Shown here piece after piece: positions 1-8,997 of a stretch of DNA of 58,658 nucleotides. The notes beneath the pieces were generated by a model. That model saw nothing but the letters and a program-made list of their open reading frames with translations. It was not told the origin of the DNA and made no database searches. This stretch comes from Candidatus Babelota bacterium (lineage in GTDB: Bacteria; Babelota; Babeliae; Babelales; Vermiphilaceae), in contig JAJCZE010000020.1 in assembly GCA_029262555.1 (NCBI GenBank), positions 1 to 58,658 of the forward strand, written 5' to 3'. Both the position numbers and the translations under genes were made by a program. The stretch's first letter is position 1; the number at the start of each line of letters is the position of its first letter.

Positions 1-55
1 CAAAACTGTCTTTCGTTTCAATAAAAATGATCAGTGTTCAATCAAAGTTCCTTCA

Positions 56-229
56 GGCTCACTCGTAAACACTGCGCTCATTTCTCACTCCGTTTTACCC
101 CGCTCCACGGGGACCCCCTCCGTTCGTCCTGACAGTTCGACGGGCTCACTAGTAAACGCTGCGCTCATTTCTCACTCCGTTTTACCCCGCTCCACGGGGA
201 CCCCCTCCGTTCGTCCTGAGCTTGTCGAA
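56..229. repeat. Tandem pair of 87-bp repeat units containing the dispersed CTTCGACAAGCTC-type element
   Basis: Two copies with an 87-bp period (56-142 and 143-229) each hold a ctcactccgttttacc segment, a GC-rich ccccgctccacggggacccc hairpin and cgttcgtcctga. The second copy runs on into gcttgtcgaagg, the core of the repeat family also found near 5.4, 8.7, 8.9, 30.4 and 52 kb. The unit overlaps the 3' end of murB. Confidence 0.85.
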
Positions 230-1218
230 GGAAACGAACGAATAAGTGGATAGTCTTTAAAGCCAACCAAGCGGCATTCAGGCTGCGGAATAATACCAAA
301 TTCTTTGTGTACCAATTTCTGCATCTGGCGTGCAACGCCAATAATGTCTGATGATGTTGCCGATCCGACATTAACAATCATATTTGCATGCTGATGGGAT
401 ACCATCGCATCGCCAACACGCAACTCACCTTTCACGCCAATCTTATCCAAATAATATGCCACCCATATTGCCTTACGGCCATTAACTTCATGCTGCACTT
501 CATCTTCATGAAAATTTCTAAAAAAGCTTCCACAGGTATTGCGTGATGGATAGCGCTTTTCACGGTGTCTAATGATTTCATCTCGGCGCCCTTGCGCATA
601 AAAAAGATCATGAGCAGAATCCGCTTTATACACTCGAAACGTTGCATCCACTAAAACATGCTGTCCGTTATGCAATGTTGACGTATTATATCCAAACGCA
701 AACCAACTATTATCAACTTCTTGCAGTTGGCCACTCTGCATATCAAGCACAGTCGCTCGCACAAGAAATTGCGATAATAAAAACTCAAAGTAATGCAGAT
801 TAATATATACAGCCCCACCAACACTACTTGGAATGCCACTAAACTCTTCAAGACCGAGCATATTATTGGCAAAGCAATAGGTAATTAAATCATCGAGCGA
901 TACTCCCGCTCCGGCAGTTACAAATGCAACTGCATCACCACCATCACGAAAACTGATCTCTTTGAGTTGTGGACTAATTACCATCCCTTCAATACCGTCA
1001 TCGGAAATAAGAGTATTTGCACCTTTTCCCAAAAGCGTAATCTTTTTTGCATGAGTATGGGCAAAGCGAACTGCATCTTGCAGTTCTATGGCAGAGAGTG
1101 GCTCGCAAAAATATTCTGCCGGCCCACCCGTGCCAAACCAATTTTTATCTGCAAGAGATACAGACGATTCTATTAAACATGATTCATAAATAAGTTGCTG
1201 CGCTGATTGAACGTTCAT
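172..1218 (-). CDS. murB: UDP-N-acetylenolpyruvoylglucosamine reductase (MurB)
   Basis: FAD- and NADPH-dependent reduction of UDP-GlcNAc-enolpyruvate to UDP-MurNAc, a cytosolic step of peptidoglycan synthesis. Seen: an FAD-binding segment with LGKGANTLI, a GIPSSVGGAV motif, the active-site serine motif GSFFRNF, and the catalytic glutamate in PEC near residue 314. The 348-residue product starts at the ATG at 1218, which overlaps the trhO stop as ATGA. A longer reading frame upstream lies inside trhO and has no family match. The last about 20 residues (STSSGRTEGVPVERGKTE) are encoded by the dispersed repeat and lie beyond the normal family end, so the original stop has apparently been replaced by inserted repeat DNA. 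Confidence 0.93.
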   Translation of the reverse strand: MNVQSAQQLIYESCLIESSVSLADKNWFGTGGPAEYFCEPLSAIELQDAVRFAHTHAKKITLLGKGANTLISDDGIEGMVISPQLKEISFRDGGDAVAFVTAGAGVSLDDLITYCFANNMLGLEEFSGIPSSVGGAVYINLHYFEFLLSQFLVRATVLDMQSGQLQEVDNSWFAFGYNTSTLHNGQHVLVDATFRVYKADSAHDLFYAQGRRDEIIRHREKRYPSRNTCGSFFRNFHEDEVQHEVNGRKAIWVAYYLDKIGVKGELRVGDAMVSHQHANMIVNVGSATSSDIIGVARQMQKLVHKEFGIIPQPECRLVGFKDYPLIRSFPSTSSGRTEGVPVERGKTE

Positions 1219-2144
1219 TTTTTTGCAACTACGCGCTGCTCGGGAGCGGTTGCAAATGGAACGCGCACCGGAACTTTTTCTGAAGCAACCAACTCCATAC
1301 ACGCGGCGCTACAGGTATTTTTAGTTTTTGTAATACAAAGCTCACAAGAAATATAATGAGCATTACATTTCATATTCACGCAGTTGGTATAGGTATCACA
1401 TGCAGTATCACACAAATCACACTCAGACAATACGTCATCAGTAATACGCACAGCAACGCGACGATCAAATACGTAATTTTTTCCGCGAAAATGGCCATCA
1501 GGAAAGGCTTCAGTGTATCGAACAATTCCGCCATTAACTTGAAATACCTCTTTTGCAATGTCTTTTGTTTTTAAATACGCCGTTGCTCGCTCGCAGCGAA
1601 CACCACCCGTGCAATGCATCAATACTTGTTTGTTTTCAAATAGTTGAGGATTTTCATCAATGAATTTTGGAAGATCGCGAAAATTGGAAATATCCGGTGT
1701 AATAGATCCAGTAAACGTGCCGATACGGGATTCAAAATTATTACGAGCATCAAGAATCACTAAATCATCGGGCTTGTTTGAAAGAAGCTCATGCACTTGC
1801 TCTGGCTCTAAATGCACCCCACCATCTTTCACAGTAAGCTTTTCTGGATCAACGCCAAGCGCACAAATCTCATCACGCACCTTAATTGCCATGCGAGGAA
1901 AATAGTCTGCATCGCCATCAGATAGTTTAAAATCAATATCTGCAAATTGCTCGTTTTTACGCATCGTTGCCATATAGCGCTCAATGGCCTTATCTTCACC
2001 GCCCACAGTACCATTAATTCCCTCTTTTCCAATCAGGATACGGCCCTTGAGATTTAAATCAGTGCAGATCTGCTTTTGCCACTTTAAAATGCGTTTTGGA
2101 TATTGAATTTCGGTATATTTATAATATAAAAGAATTTTGCCCAT
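1215..2144 (-). CDS. trhO: tRNA uridine-34 hydroxylase, rhodanese family (TrhO/YceA)
   Basis: Family role: oxygen-dependent 5-hydroxylation of wobble uridine in tRNA. The 309-residue protein has the expected N-terminal acylphosphatase-like domain (YYKYTEI, GKEGINGTV), a rhodanese domain with the active loop CTGGVRCE (catalytic Cys about residue 178), and a C-terminal Cys-rich metal-binding-like tail (CDLCDTACDTY, CELC). It is translationally coupled to murB through an ATGA overlap. The start at 2144 gives the usual N-terminus. Nothing suggests loss of function. Confidence 0.93.
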   Translation of the reverse strand: MGKILLYYKYTEIQYPKRILKWQKQICTDLNLKGRILIGKEGINGTVGGEDKAIERYMATMRKNEQFADIDFKLSDGDADYFPRMAIKVRDEICALGVDPEKLTVKDGGVHLEPEQVHELLSNKPDDLVILDARNNFESRIGTFTGSITPDISNFRDLPKFIDENPQLFENKQVLMHCTGGVRCERATAYLKTKDIAKEVFQVNGGIVRYTEAFPDGHFRGKNYVFDRRVAVRITDDVLSECDLCDTACDTYTNCVNMKCNAHYISCELCITKTKNTCSAACMELVASEKVPVRVPFATAPEQRVVAKK

Positions 2145-2259
2145 AAAATGCCCTTTCCGACCTATAGGGCCCAGTATAACAGGAAATTGAAGTCCCGGTA
2201 AGGGGTAAAAAATGCATCAAAAAAGATGGAAATGCTTCTAAATTAGTATTATCCGAATA

Positions 2260-2787
2260 CTATCGCCTTCGATACCGGTATCCGTCTAAGCCGTCCACTT
2301 GGAAGTCTCTTTCTACAAATTTAGACAATTCCTCCTGTACATTCTCCATAAAAAGGCGTGGCCTTGTATCATGCCCCCCCTCATATCCCCGATTCGGTAA
2401 AAACATTGCAATGCTTTTATCTGCACCTGAACTATGCAACTCTCTCGCTACCTGCAAAGCAAGCAGTAAGCGTTTCCACTTGCCTATATCCCGATCTTGT
2501 ACACCAGCGCCTGCCGCACCACTAAAACCACGATACCTTTCTGAATCATTCCTTCGCACTTCTTCTTCTAGTGCCCTAAGCCTCGTTTCTTGAGTTTCCA
2601 ATAGCTGGGTTACTTTCGCAAGTAATTGCGTAACCTCACCAGAGTCCTGCCTACTCGCCTCTACTGCAGCACCAGCAACAACTTCCGCCGCTGCACCGCC
2701 TGAAGCAGCAGCACCCGCCGCATCATCTTCGGCTGTAAAACTTACTAACGGTATGAACATTAACAGAGTCAGTATTCTTTTTTTCAT
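2260..2787 (-). CDS. Exported coiled-coil protein of unknown function
   Basis: No family recognised. The 175-residue product starts with a signal peptide (MKKRILTLLMFIPLVSFTA), followed by an Ala/Gly-rich stretch to about residue 45, a predicted coiled coil with heptad-like leucines (about 52-80, TQLLAKVTQLLETQ), and a charged C-terminus ending in RYRRR. It is transcribed as a single gene between trhO and a divergent exported protein. A periplasmic or secreted location is inferred from the leader only. Confidence 0.7.
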   Translation of the reverse strand: MKKRILTLLMFIPLVSFTAEDDAAGAAASGGAAAEVVAGAAVEASRQDSGEVTQLLAKVTQLLETQETRLRALEEEVRRNDSERYRGFSGAAGAGVQDRDIGKWKRLLLALQVARELHSSGADKSIAMFLPNRGYEGGHDTRPRLFMENVQEELSKFVERDFQVDGLDGYRYRRR

Positions 2788-2925
2788 GTAAATCCTTGGT
2801 TGATGAAACTATTAAAACAGCTTTGAAATAATAATTGATATTGCACAAAAATAAAGGTTTATTTAAAATTCACGATCAATTGAGTATGATCTAGTACACG
2901 GGGATTTTAAAAAGGGGAGTCCGCT

Positions 2926-3588
2926 ATGAAAACAATTCTTTTCAGCATATTTGCCTGCGTATCGATGCAGGCTATGAATCAAACGCCTGAATTTGAACAA
3001 ATTGATCCTGCCGAGAAATATCAGCTTGAAAATGGATGGAATCTGCAGTTTCTCCCTGATGACTTCTCTGGAGATTCTAGCCCTCAGCATGTCACACTCC
3101 TTTCTCCAAATACCCTAGAAACTGCTATAGCTGGCCCCCCTCCACGCAACGCTCCTGTACCAATCGAGCTGATAGGAGCAAGCGAAAGCATTATTAGCGG
3201 TATAGACAGCCATGGAGATAAAATTGTTTTGTGTCGAAAAAATGGAGTAGCAACATTCATATCTCTTGAAGGTGAAGGGGGCTTTTTTGAAAAAAAAGTC
3301 AGCAAAACCCCCCTTATTGCATGCTATTTTACTAATGATCATACTGTCGTATTTATCGACCAATCTCATCGATATATCTTGAATATGAATAGGGGAACAA
3401 TTACTATCGAAACCATAACTGAATACCCTGCAATCGATCCGGGAGCCATCGCGGTAAAAAAGAAATCATCCACTTTTGCTGGAGCGTCAGCGCTTCAAAC
3501 CGATACACTCGTTGCGCCTCGCCGCAATCCAACGGGGTGTTGGAAAATGTTTTTATGGATACTTTTTGGCCGCAGACCATTTCGATAA
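2926..3588 (+). CDS. Exported protein of unknown function
   Basis: The 220-residue product has a short signal peptide (MKTILFSIFACVSMQA). The middle is rich in beta-strand-like alternating segments (DKIVLCRKNGVATFISL, HTVVFIDQSHRYILNM), which might be a partial beta-propeller-like or repeat fold, but no family was identified. The C-terminus has a hydrophobic patch (CWKMFLWILF) followed by GRRPFR, so it could be tail-anchored. A GGGGAG ribosome site sits a few bases before the ATG at 2926. Confidence 0.7.
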   Translation: MKTILFSIFACVSMQAMNQTPEFEQIDPAEKYQLENGWNLQFLPDDFSGDSSPQHVTLLSPNTLETAIAGPPPRNAPVPIELIGASESIISGIDSHGDKIVLCRKNGVATFISLEGEGGFFEKKVSKTPLIACYFTNDHTVVFIDQSHRYILNMNRGTITIETITEYPAIDPGAIAVKKKSSTFAGASALQTDTLVAPRRNPTGCWKMFLWILFGRRPFR

Positions 3589-3660
3589 AAAAGGCAATCC
3601 GCTGGCCTCCTACTGAAAAACCTTTCGACAAGCTGAAAACGAATAGGTAAGATAACAAGT

Positions 3661-4404
3661 ATGAAAACAATTAATTCCCGCACTAACGAAACTATTAAGC
3701 ACGTAGCATCACTCAATCAAAAAAAGCAGCGCTCTGCCCATAAGCAATTCATTGCCGAAGGATTACGCACCTGCACAACTCTGATTGAAAGCGGCACAAA
3801 GCTTTTACAACTTTTTGTAACCGAGCAGCACGTCGATACAGCGCAAAAAATGGTTGATGAAAAATTCATTACCATTGTGGCTGATTTCGTAATGGAAAAA
3901 CTCAGCAGCGCATCAACGCCGAGCGGGATTATTGGCCAATTTGCAACGCCGGAGATACTTTCAGCACATGCTCTTTCTTCTGGTCTTGTACTTGCAGATG
4001 TTTCCGATCCTGGAAATATGGGGACGTTAATTCGCACGGCAGCTGCACTCAATCAAAAATCAATCGTACTCATTGGGGGCGCAGATCCGTATAGCCCAAA
4101 AGTAATTCAATCGTCTGCTGGCACAATCGGCATGGTGAATATTTTCCAATGGGAATGGCATGAGCTTTTAGAGCAAAAAGGCAAACATGCACTCATTGCG
4201 CTCGTAGTATCGGGTGGCAAAACTCCATCAGAAATCACCGCACAAAATGCTCTTTTGGTAGTTGGATCAGAAGCCCATGGCATTCCAGAGCAATGGATAC
4301 AGGATTGCGATGAAGCACTTACGCTGCCAATGCCAGGAAGCACTGAAAGCCTTAATGCAGCAGTCGCTGGATCAATTGCACTCTATCTTTGGGCTACTCG
4401 ATAG
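3661..4404 (+). CDS. SpoU/TrmH-family RNA 2'-O-methyltransferase (RlmB/TsnR-like)
   Basis: AdoMet-dependent ribose methylation of rRNA or tRNA. The 247-residue protein has an N-terminal substrate-binding domain (KQFIAEGLRTC) and the three SPOUT trefoil-knot motifs: DPGNMGTLIRTA (motif 1), VVGSEAHGI (motif 2) and LPMPGSTESLNAAVAGSIA (motif 3). The target nucleotide cannot be read from sequence. A second SpoU enzyme of the TrmH type occurs at 41.1-41.7 kb. The ribosome site is weak. Confidence 0.9.
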   Translation: MKTINSRTNETIKHVASLNQKKQRSAHKQFIAEGLRTCTTLIESGTKLLQLFVTEQHVDTAQKMVDEKFITIVADFVMEKLSSASTPSGIIGQFATPEILSAHALSSGLVLADVSDPGNMGTLIRTAAALNQKSIVLIGGADPYSPKVIQSSAGTIGMVNIFQWEWHELLEQKGKHALIALVVSGGKTPSEITAQNALLVVGSEAHGIPEQWIQDCDEALTLPMPGSTESLNAAVAGSIALYLWATR

Positions 4405-4689
4405 CTTGATCATCGTAAAAAACCTGGTACATTAAGGAAAAATGGCGGTTTTTTAATCTCAAACTTCTTCATACATCATGAATAATACATCTTTGATCAA
4501 ACAACTCAGTAAATCTTTGCGATATTATAACATTTGCCTTTTTAAACGGTGCAAACGCATCGAATCGCTCCATGCCCGTTCAAAAGATAAAGGCCGATGC
4601 GCTCACTGCGTTGAACGCCACGGAAGTGCTTATATAACTTGGGCCTCAAAAAACAACTAATAGTGCCCTTCGAGCCCACTCCACGCCTT
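4405..4689 (+). other. Intergenic stretch with a possible structured RNA (about 4545-4700)
   Basis: No convincing gene. A 60-codon frame at 4478 lacks a ribosome site and family features. Nucleotides 4545-4700 are more GC-rich than surrounding spacers and can fold: CGTTCAA (4577-4583) pairs with TTGAACG (4611-4617). Outer segments GGTGCAAA and TCGAA near the left end can pair with TTTGCAACACC and TTCGA near the right end. This is only suggestive of a long-hairpin ncRNA, and the strand is undecided. Confidence 0.25.
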
Positions 4690-4718
4690 TTGCAACACCC
4701 TCGAATATGCGATATAAT
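4690..4718 (+). promoter_or_regulatory. Sigma-70-type promoter
   Basis: TTGCAA (4690-4695), 17-bp spacer, TATAAT (4713-4718). Predicted start near 4725, about 30 bases before the exported-protein gene at 4754. Confidence 0.7.
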
Positions 4719-4753
4719 AAGGATAAATGGAATATTTATCAATGGGGGTTACT

Positions 4754-5143
4754 ATGAAAAAGCTATATTTTGTTTTATTTCTACTTTTTTCAGGCGCCTA
4801 TGCCTGGAGTGCTGATGCATCTGATTCTGATTCTTCAACTTCTGCTGAAGAACTATATAACACCCTTTACAAGGATTATCCTCCACAACCACCCTGTGAA
4901 GCTGTCCCTTTTCGCCAATTGAAACTTACATATGCTACCACTTCGGATGGCACGCCGCCATATGCTTGCGATGGAGGCACAATTCCTACTGAAAACCAAG
5001 TTTATAATGGAAACTTTTTAACAGAAGAAACAATACGGCACTTAGCTTCGGGTGCCTCTATGCATCCTGAAGCCATGAAAGCCGTATCAGAACAACTACT
5101 GCTTTCCACGCTCGCCCAGACACAATCTGAAGGTGAGAGATAA
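4754..5143 (+). CDS. Small exported protein of unknown function
   Basis: The 129-residue product begins with a signal peptide (MKKLYFVLFLLFSGAYAWSA), then an acidic Ser-rich stretch (DASDSDSSTS). No family recognised. The chosen ATG follows the leader ATGGGGGTTACT, in which GGGGG is the ribosome site. The same leader, with an in-frame ATG four codons upstream (MGV[I/T]), precedes two other small exported genes at 16464 and 20738, pointing to shared translation control. A strong sigma-70-like promoter lies at 4690-4718. Confidence 0.72.
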   Translation: MKKLYFVLFLLFSGAYAWSADASDSDSSTSAEELYNTLYKDYPPQPPCEAVPFRQLKLTYATTSDGTPPYACDGGTIPTENQVYNGNFLTEETIRHLASGASMHPEAMKAVSEQLLLSTLAQTQSEGER

Positions 5144-5439
5144 TTTTACCCCAAACCACTCTTATTAATAGACTTTTGATCTAACGGCAAAAAACCGGTA
5201 TCTTGAAAGCAATGATCACTATTCTAAGTCTCAAATATCAAAAATCACGTTCTGCGATAGTCCGGAGTAGCTTTATGCGAAGCCTGGAAGCGCGTCGAAG
5301 GGTTTAAGATTTTTTCGATATAAAGTATCTTAATAATGAAAAGTGATTGAGAATACCCTATTTTCTCAATAATAATTTTTAGCTTTGACCGTTCATAACC
5401 CTTCGACAAGCTCAGGGCGAACGGTAGATAAGGGATCCC
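5144..5439. repeat. Intergenic spacer with one copy of the dispersed repeat (5389-5424)
   Basis: The spacer ends in ACCCTTCGACAAGCTCAGGG followed by cgaacgg (5398-5424). The flanking CCGTTC (5389-5394) can pair with GAACGG (5419-5424). A degraded relative (gcgtcgaagggttt) lies near 5295-5308. Nothing else was recognised. The alaS ribosome site AAGGG is at its right edge. Confidence 0.75.
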
Positions 5440-8031
5440 ATGAAATCACCAGAAATTCGTAAACGCTTTTTCGATTTTTTTACTGAACGTAAACACACTG
5501 CAGTGCCCAGCTCATCATTAATTCCTGCCCAAGATCCTACTCTTTTATTTACCAATGCAGGAATGAATCAATTTAAAGACCTCTTTATTGGCAAAGAAAA
5601 ACGGAGCTATACACGCGCAGTAAGCATTCAAAAATGCGTACGAGCTGGTGGTAAGCATAATGATTTAGATAACGTTGGATTCACCAAACGACATCTAACT
5701 TATTTTGAAATGATGGGTAACTTTTCATTCGGCGACTACTTTAAAAAAGAAGCGATTGAGTGGGCATGGGAATTTCTCACAAAGCAGATGAATTTACCTG
5801 AAAAAGAGATGCATGCCTCCGTCTATGAAACTGATGATGAATCCTACGATATTTGGAAAACGGTAATTGGCCTTCCGGAAGAAAAAATTCATCGTCTTGG
5901 TAAAGCAGACAATTTCTGGCAAATGGGCGATGTTGGCCCCTGCGGCCCCTGCTCTGAAATTTTTATTGATCGTGGCCCAGAATTTGGGTGTGCAGAGCCC
6001 TGCGGCCCAGCATGCGAATGCGATCGTTTCTTGGAAATATGGAATTTGGTATTCATGCAATTTGATCAGCAAACCAATGGATCGATGAAACCACTTTCTC
6101 AAACAGGCGTAGATACTGGAATGGGATTAGAGCGGCTTTGTAGCGTGATACAACAAACCGATTCCGTATATGAAACAGATCTTTTTACGCCGATCATTAA
6201 AAAAACAGAAGAGTTAACCGGTAAATCATACTCTGAGTCTGATGAAATCAAAGCTGCATTTCGCGTACTTGCAGATCATATTCGATCTTCAACTATGATT
6301 ATTTCTGATGGGGGTGCTCCTTCTAATGAAGGGCGTGGATACGTGCTTCGTAAAATTATTCGTCGTGGCGCGCTTTTTGCACGCAAACTCACAAAAGAAA
6401 ATATTTTCCCACAGCTTGCAAACGTGGTAATTGAAGAGTTCAAAGACGTATATCCTGAGCTTGCCGAAAACCAAAAACTGATCATACAGATTTTAACCAG
6501 CGAAATTGAAAAATTTGCGACCAATTTAGATCGTGGTCAAGATATTTTGGCAGATTACTTTGAACAATCTAAAGATTCAAAGTCAATCAGTGGCATGCAA
6601 GCATTTAAGCTGTACGATACGTATGGATTTCCCGTTGAGTTGGTGCATGCACGTGCACGAGAAGAAGGATACACCGTAGACACTGCCGGCTTTGAAAAAG
6701 AGATGGAACAGCAAAAAGCAAAATCCGGTAAGAAAATGGGAGATCCGTTGGATCACGTTGCATTGCCCGATTCTGTGCAAACCACCTTTACCGGCTATGA
6801 TGAGCTTGAAACCGCATCAAAAGTTAATGCGTTGGTTCAAGATGGAAAAGCGGTTGATTCTGTCTCGGCTGGATCTGAATGTTACGTCATTATGCAAAAA
6901 GCGCCCTTTTTTATTGTTGGTGGTGGCCAAGTGCCCGATCAGGGATGGCTGCAGTTTGGTGATAAAAAAGTAGCTATCAGCCAAGCGCGTTATATCAATG
7001 GTCGCATTGCAGTAAAAATCAAAGCGCCTGTAGCTCTGACGGTTGGTGATGCTGTGGTTAGTATGGTTGATCCGGTATGGCGAACCAATGCAATGAAAAA
7101 TCATACCGCTACGCATTTACTTCAAGCGGCACTCATTGAACTCTTTGGTAAACACATCAAGCAATCCGGATCACTCGTTCATCCCGATTATTTACGATTC
7201 GATTTTACCTACCATCAAAACTTAACGGCTTCGCAGCTCAAGCAGGTTGAAGATTTAGTAAATGCAAAAATCCGTGCAAATATTCCCGTATCCATTGAAT
7301 ACATGGAGTTCAAAAAGGCGATTGATAAAGGCGTGCTCGCATTCTTTGGTGAAAAATACAATCCAGAAAATGTACGCGTTGTAAACGTGCCTGAGTTTTC
7401 TATGGAGCTGTGTGGCGGTACGCACGTATCACGCACCGGCGATATCGGCACCTTTAAAATTACTGATTGCTCTTCTATCTCTGCAGGGCATAAACGCATC
7501 GTGGCGCTTACTGGCCCACGCGCAATTGATCTTTTCCAAGAAACGTTCGCCACGAGCAAAAACTTAAGCTTGCACTTTAACGTTAAAAGGCAAGAGGTTG
7601 AAACGTATGTTGATAAACAAACGCAGGAGCTGAAAGAAGCGCACAAACAAATCAAGCAATTAAAGCAGCAAGTCTGGCAGGCGCAAAGCAATCAATGGCT
7701 CGAGCAGGTTGAAGAGCATAACACTGTGCCCTTTTTATTTGCCTCCATCCAAAACGCTGGGCACGATGAATTGCGTACAATTACGCAGATGCTGCAAGCA
7801 AAAAAACCGGGGCTGTATTTCATGGTCAGCCCAACCAATGATCGAACGTCATTTTTAGTAAGCCTCGACCCCTCACATGCGGATGCCGTTAATTTGAAAA
7901 ATTTCGGCTCATGGATCAAAGATGAGCTTGGCTTGCGTGGCGGTGGCTCGAAAGGGACCCTTCAAGGCGCTGGCGGCAAATTTGATCCTCAATGGAAAGA
8001 AGCAATAATCGAATGGCTCAAAAACAACTAG
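5440..8031 (+). CDS. alaS: Alanine--tRNA ligase
   Basis: Charges tRNA-Ala and edits misacylated Ser/Gly. The 863-residue length is normal for the full bacterial enzyme. Seen in order: class II catalytic domain (FTNAGMNQFKD; RYTEMMGNFSFG-like sequence as TYFEMMGNFSFGDYF), motif 3 region (TGMGLERL), the editing domain with zinc-type ligands HTATH (555-559) and CGGTH (658-662), and a C-terminal coiled coil plus DHHA1/C-Ala domain with GGGS. The start at 5440 follows AAGGG with five-base spacing. It ends in a bidirectional terminator shared with the convergent FKBP gene. Confidence 0.98.
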   Translation: MKSPEIRKRFFDFFTERKHTAVPSSSLIPAQDPTLLFTNAGMNQFKDLFIGKEKRSYTRAVSIQKCVRAGGKHNDLDNVGFTKRHLTYFEMMGNFSFGDYFKKEAIEWAWEFLTKQMNLPEKEMHASVYETDDESYDIWKTVIGLPEEKIHRLGKADNFWQMGDVGPCGPCSEIFIDRGPEFGCAEPCGPACECDRFLEIWNLVFMQFDQQTNGSMKPLSQTGVDTGMGLERLCSVIQQTDSVYETDLFTPIIKKTEELTGKSYSESDEIKAAFRVLADHIRSSTMIISDGGAPSNEGRGYVLRKIIRRGALFARKLTKENIFPQLANVVIEEFKDVYPELAENQKLIIQILTSEIEKFATNLDRGQDILADYFEQSKDSKSISGMQAFKLYDTYGFPVELVHARAREEGYTVDTAGFEKEMEQQKAKSGKKMGDPLDHVALPDSVQTTFTGYDELETASKVNALVQDGKAVDSVSAGSECYVIMQKAPFFIVGGGQVPDQGWLQFGDKKVAISQARYINGRIAVKIKAPVALTVGDAVVSMVDPVWRTNAMKNHTATHLLQAALIELFGKHIKQSGSLVHPDYLRFDFTYHQNLTASQLKQVEDLVNAKIRANIPVSIEYMEFKKAIDKGVLAFFGEKYNPENVRVVNVPEFSMELCGGTHVSRTGDIGTFKITDCSSISAGHKRIVALTGPRAIDLFQETFATSKNLSLHFNVKRQEVETYVDKQTQELKEAHKQIKQLKQQVWQAQSNQWLEQVEEHNTVPFLFASIQNAGHDELRTITQMLQAKKPGLYFMVSPTNDRTSFLVSLDPSHADAVNLKNFGSWIKDELGLRGGGSKGTLQGAGGKFDPQWKEAIIEWLKNN

Positions 8032-8050
8032 GACGAACATGAATTCACAT

Positions 8051-8083
8051 AAAAAAAGCCCGGCGTAAAAACCGGGCTTTTTA
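8051..8083. terminator. Bidirectional intrinsic terminator
   Basis: AAAAAGCCCGG, loop cgtaaaaa, CCGGGCTTTTT. Serves alaS (+) and the FKBP gene (-), which converge here. Confidence 0.93.
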
Positions 8084-8101
8084 TCGTTTTTTTAGTAAAG
8101 C

Positions 8102-8656
8102 TTAATTCAGCTTTAAGAGCTCTACGTCAAATACCAACGTAGCATTCGCAGGAATTACTCCACCAACTGCATTGCTTCCATATGCTAGATTTGCTGGCAA
8201 AATAAAGGTGCGTTTATCACCTTTTTTCATCAGCGCTACGCCTTCATCCCATCCACGAATCACCATACCCGCACCAATACCAAACTGGAATGGCTGGCCA
8301 CGATCAACGCTGCTATCAAATTTTTGACCTTTAAATTCTGGCGCATTTTCATCATACAGCCAACCGGTATAATGCACGGTCGCCATATCGCCATCTTTTG
8401 CTTGAGTGCCGTTGCCTTCATTCAAAACAAGGTATTTTAATCCTGAATCAAGTGTTACAAATTCATTCTTTTTTGATTCTTCCATTTTTTGCCCTTTCTG
8501 AGGAGTGCTTATTGGTTGTGTTACTGTTTTTTTTACCGGTTGTTTTGCTTGAGCAGTTTGTTTTCTCAGAGGATTTGAACAACGCTTACTTACCACGCAA
8601 TACGTTCCTGTAAGAGCTGCCACTACGATCACTGAAGCAATGATATATTTATACAT
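8102..8656 (-). CDS. FKBP-type peptidyl-prolyl cis-trans isomerase, membrane-anchored or exported
   Basis: Catalyses proline isomerisation in protein folding. The 184-residue protein has an N-terminal hydrophobic segment (residues 4-22, YIIASVIVVAALTGTYCVV), a Lys/Gln/Pro-rich linker to about 60, and a C-terminal FKBP domain (about 68-184) with VHYTGWL, FDSSVDRGQPFQF, VIRGWDEGVALM and LAYGS. The leader suggests action in the periplasm. No classic lipobox was seen, although there is a Cys near residue 20. TAGGAAAAAC precedes the ATG. Confidence 0.92.
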   Translation of the reverse strand: MYKYIIASVIVVAALTGTYCVVSKRCSNPLRKQTAQAKQPVKKTVTQPISTPQKGQKMEESKKNEFVTLDSGLKYLVLNEGNGTQAKDGDMATVHYTGWLYDENAPEFKGQKFDSSVDRGQPFQFGIGAGMVIRGWDEGVALMKKGDKRTFILPANLAYGSNAVGGVIPANATLVFDVELLKLN

Positions 8657-8683
8657 GTTTTTCCTAATACCCTTTACCGCTCA

Positions 8684-8815
8684 CTTCGATAAACTCAGCA
8701 GTAAACGCTGCGCTCACCGCTCTCTCCGTTCGCCCTGATACTTCGATAAACTCAGCAGTAAACGCTGCGCTCATCGCTCTCTCCGTTCGCCCTGAGCTTG
8801 TCGAAGGGTTTAAAA
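8684..8815. repeat. Dispersed repeat copies with a 57-bp tandem period
   Basis: cttcgataaactcagcag followed by taaacgctgcgctca occurs at 8684 and again at 8741, and each is followed by ctctctccgttcgccctga. The second copy joins gcttgtcgaaggg. The taaacgctgcgctca segment is also in the repeat at 56-229. It lies upstream of the FKBP gene, so it may hold or disrupt promoter sequence. Confidence 0.85.
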
Positions 8816-8885
8816 TGTTAAAAAAATGAACTAACTTTTCTCTATGTATCCTTTTTTTATTCAATCTGATTTTTAATTAAGCCGT

Positions 8886-8950
8886 TCGAAACCCTTCGAC
8901 AAGCTCCAGTCTACGCCAAGGCTACGACGGGCACGGCAGGGCGAACGGAA
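8886..8950. repeat. Dispersed repeat variant
   Basis: acccttcgacaagctc, then gtctacgccaaggctacgac and gggcacggcagggcgaacgg. The same roughly 40-bp inner segment recurs at about 30580-30620, so this is a mobile or copied variant of the family. Confidence 0.85.
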
Positions 8951-8997
8951 AAAAACGTGTTCACAGAACCTAAAGTAACTATTTTTCAGTCTTGCAG

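Noticed and set aside
56-229. Tandem repeats as a CRISPR array
   Set aside because: Only two long units with no unique spacers, and the same element is found singly elsewhere.
172-1302. Longer MurB starting at 1302
   Set aside because: The extra 28 residues lie in the trhO reading region and do not resemble MurB; the ATGA overlap at 1218 is the better start.
4478-4660. A 60-codon frame on the plus strand with four cysteines
   Set aside because: No ribosome site, no leader, and the nucleotide region looks better as a structured spacer.
7215-7691. A 158-codon frame opposite alaS
   Set aside because: It is the antisense shadow of a conserved alaS domain, rich in Cys/Ser/Phe as expected for such shadows.
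8664-8864. A 66-codon frame on the minus strand
   Set aside because: It is a translation of the dispersed repeat (repeated SAAFTAEFIEVSG peptide) with no ribosome site; not a gene.
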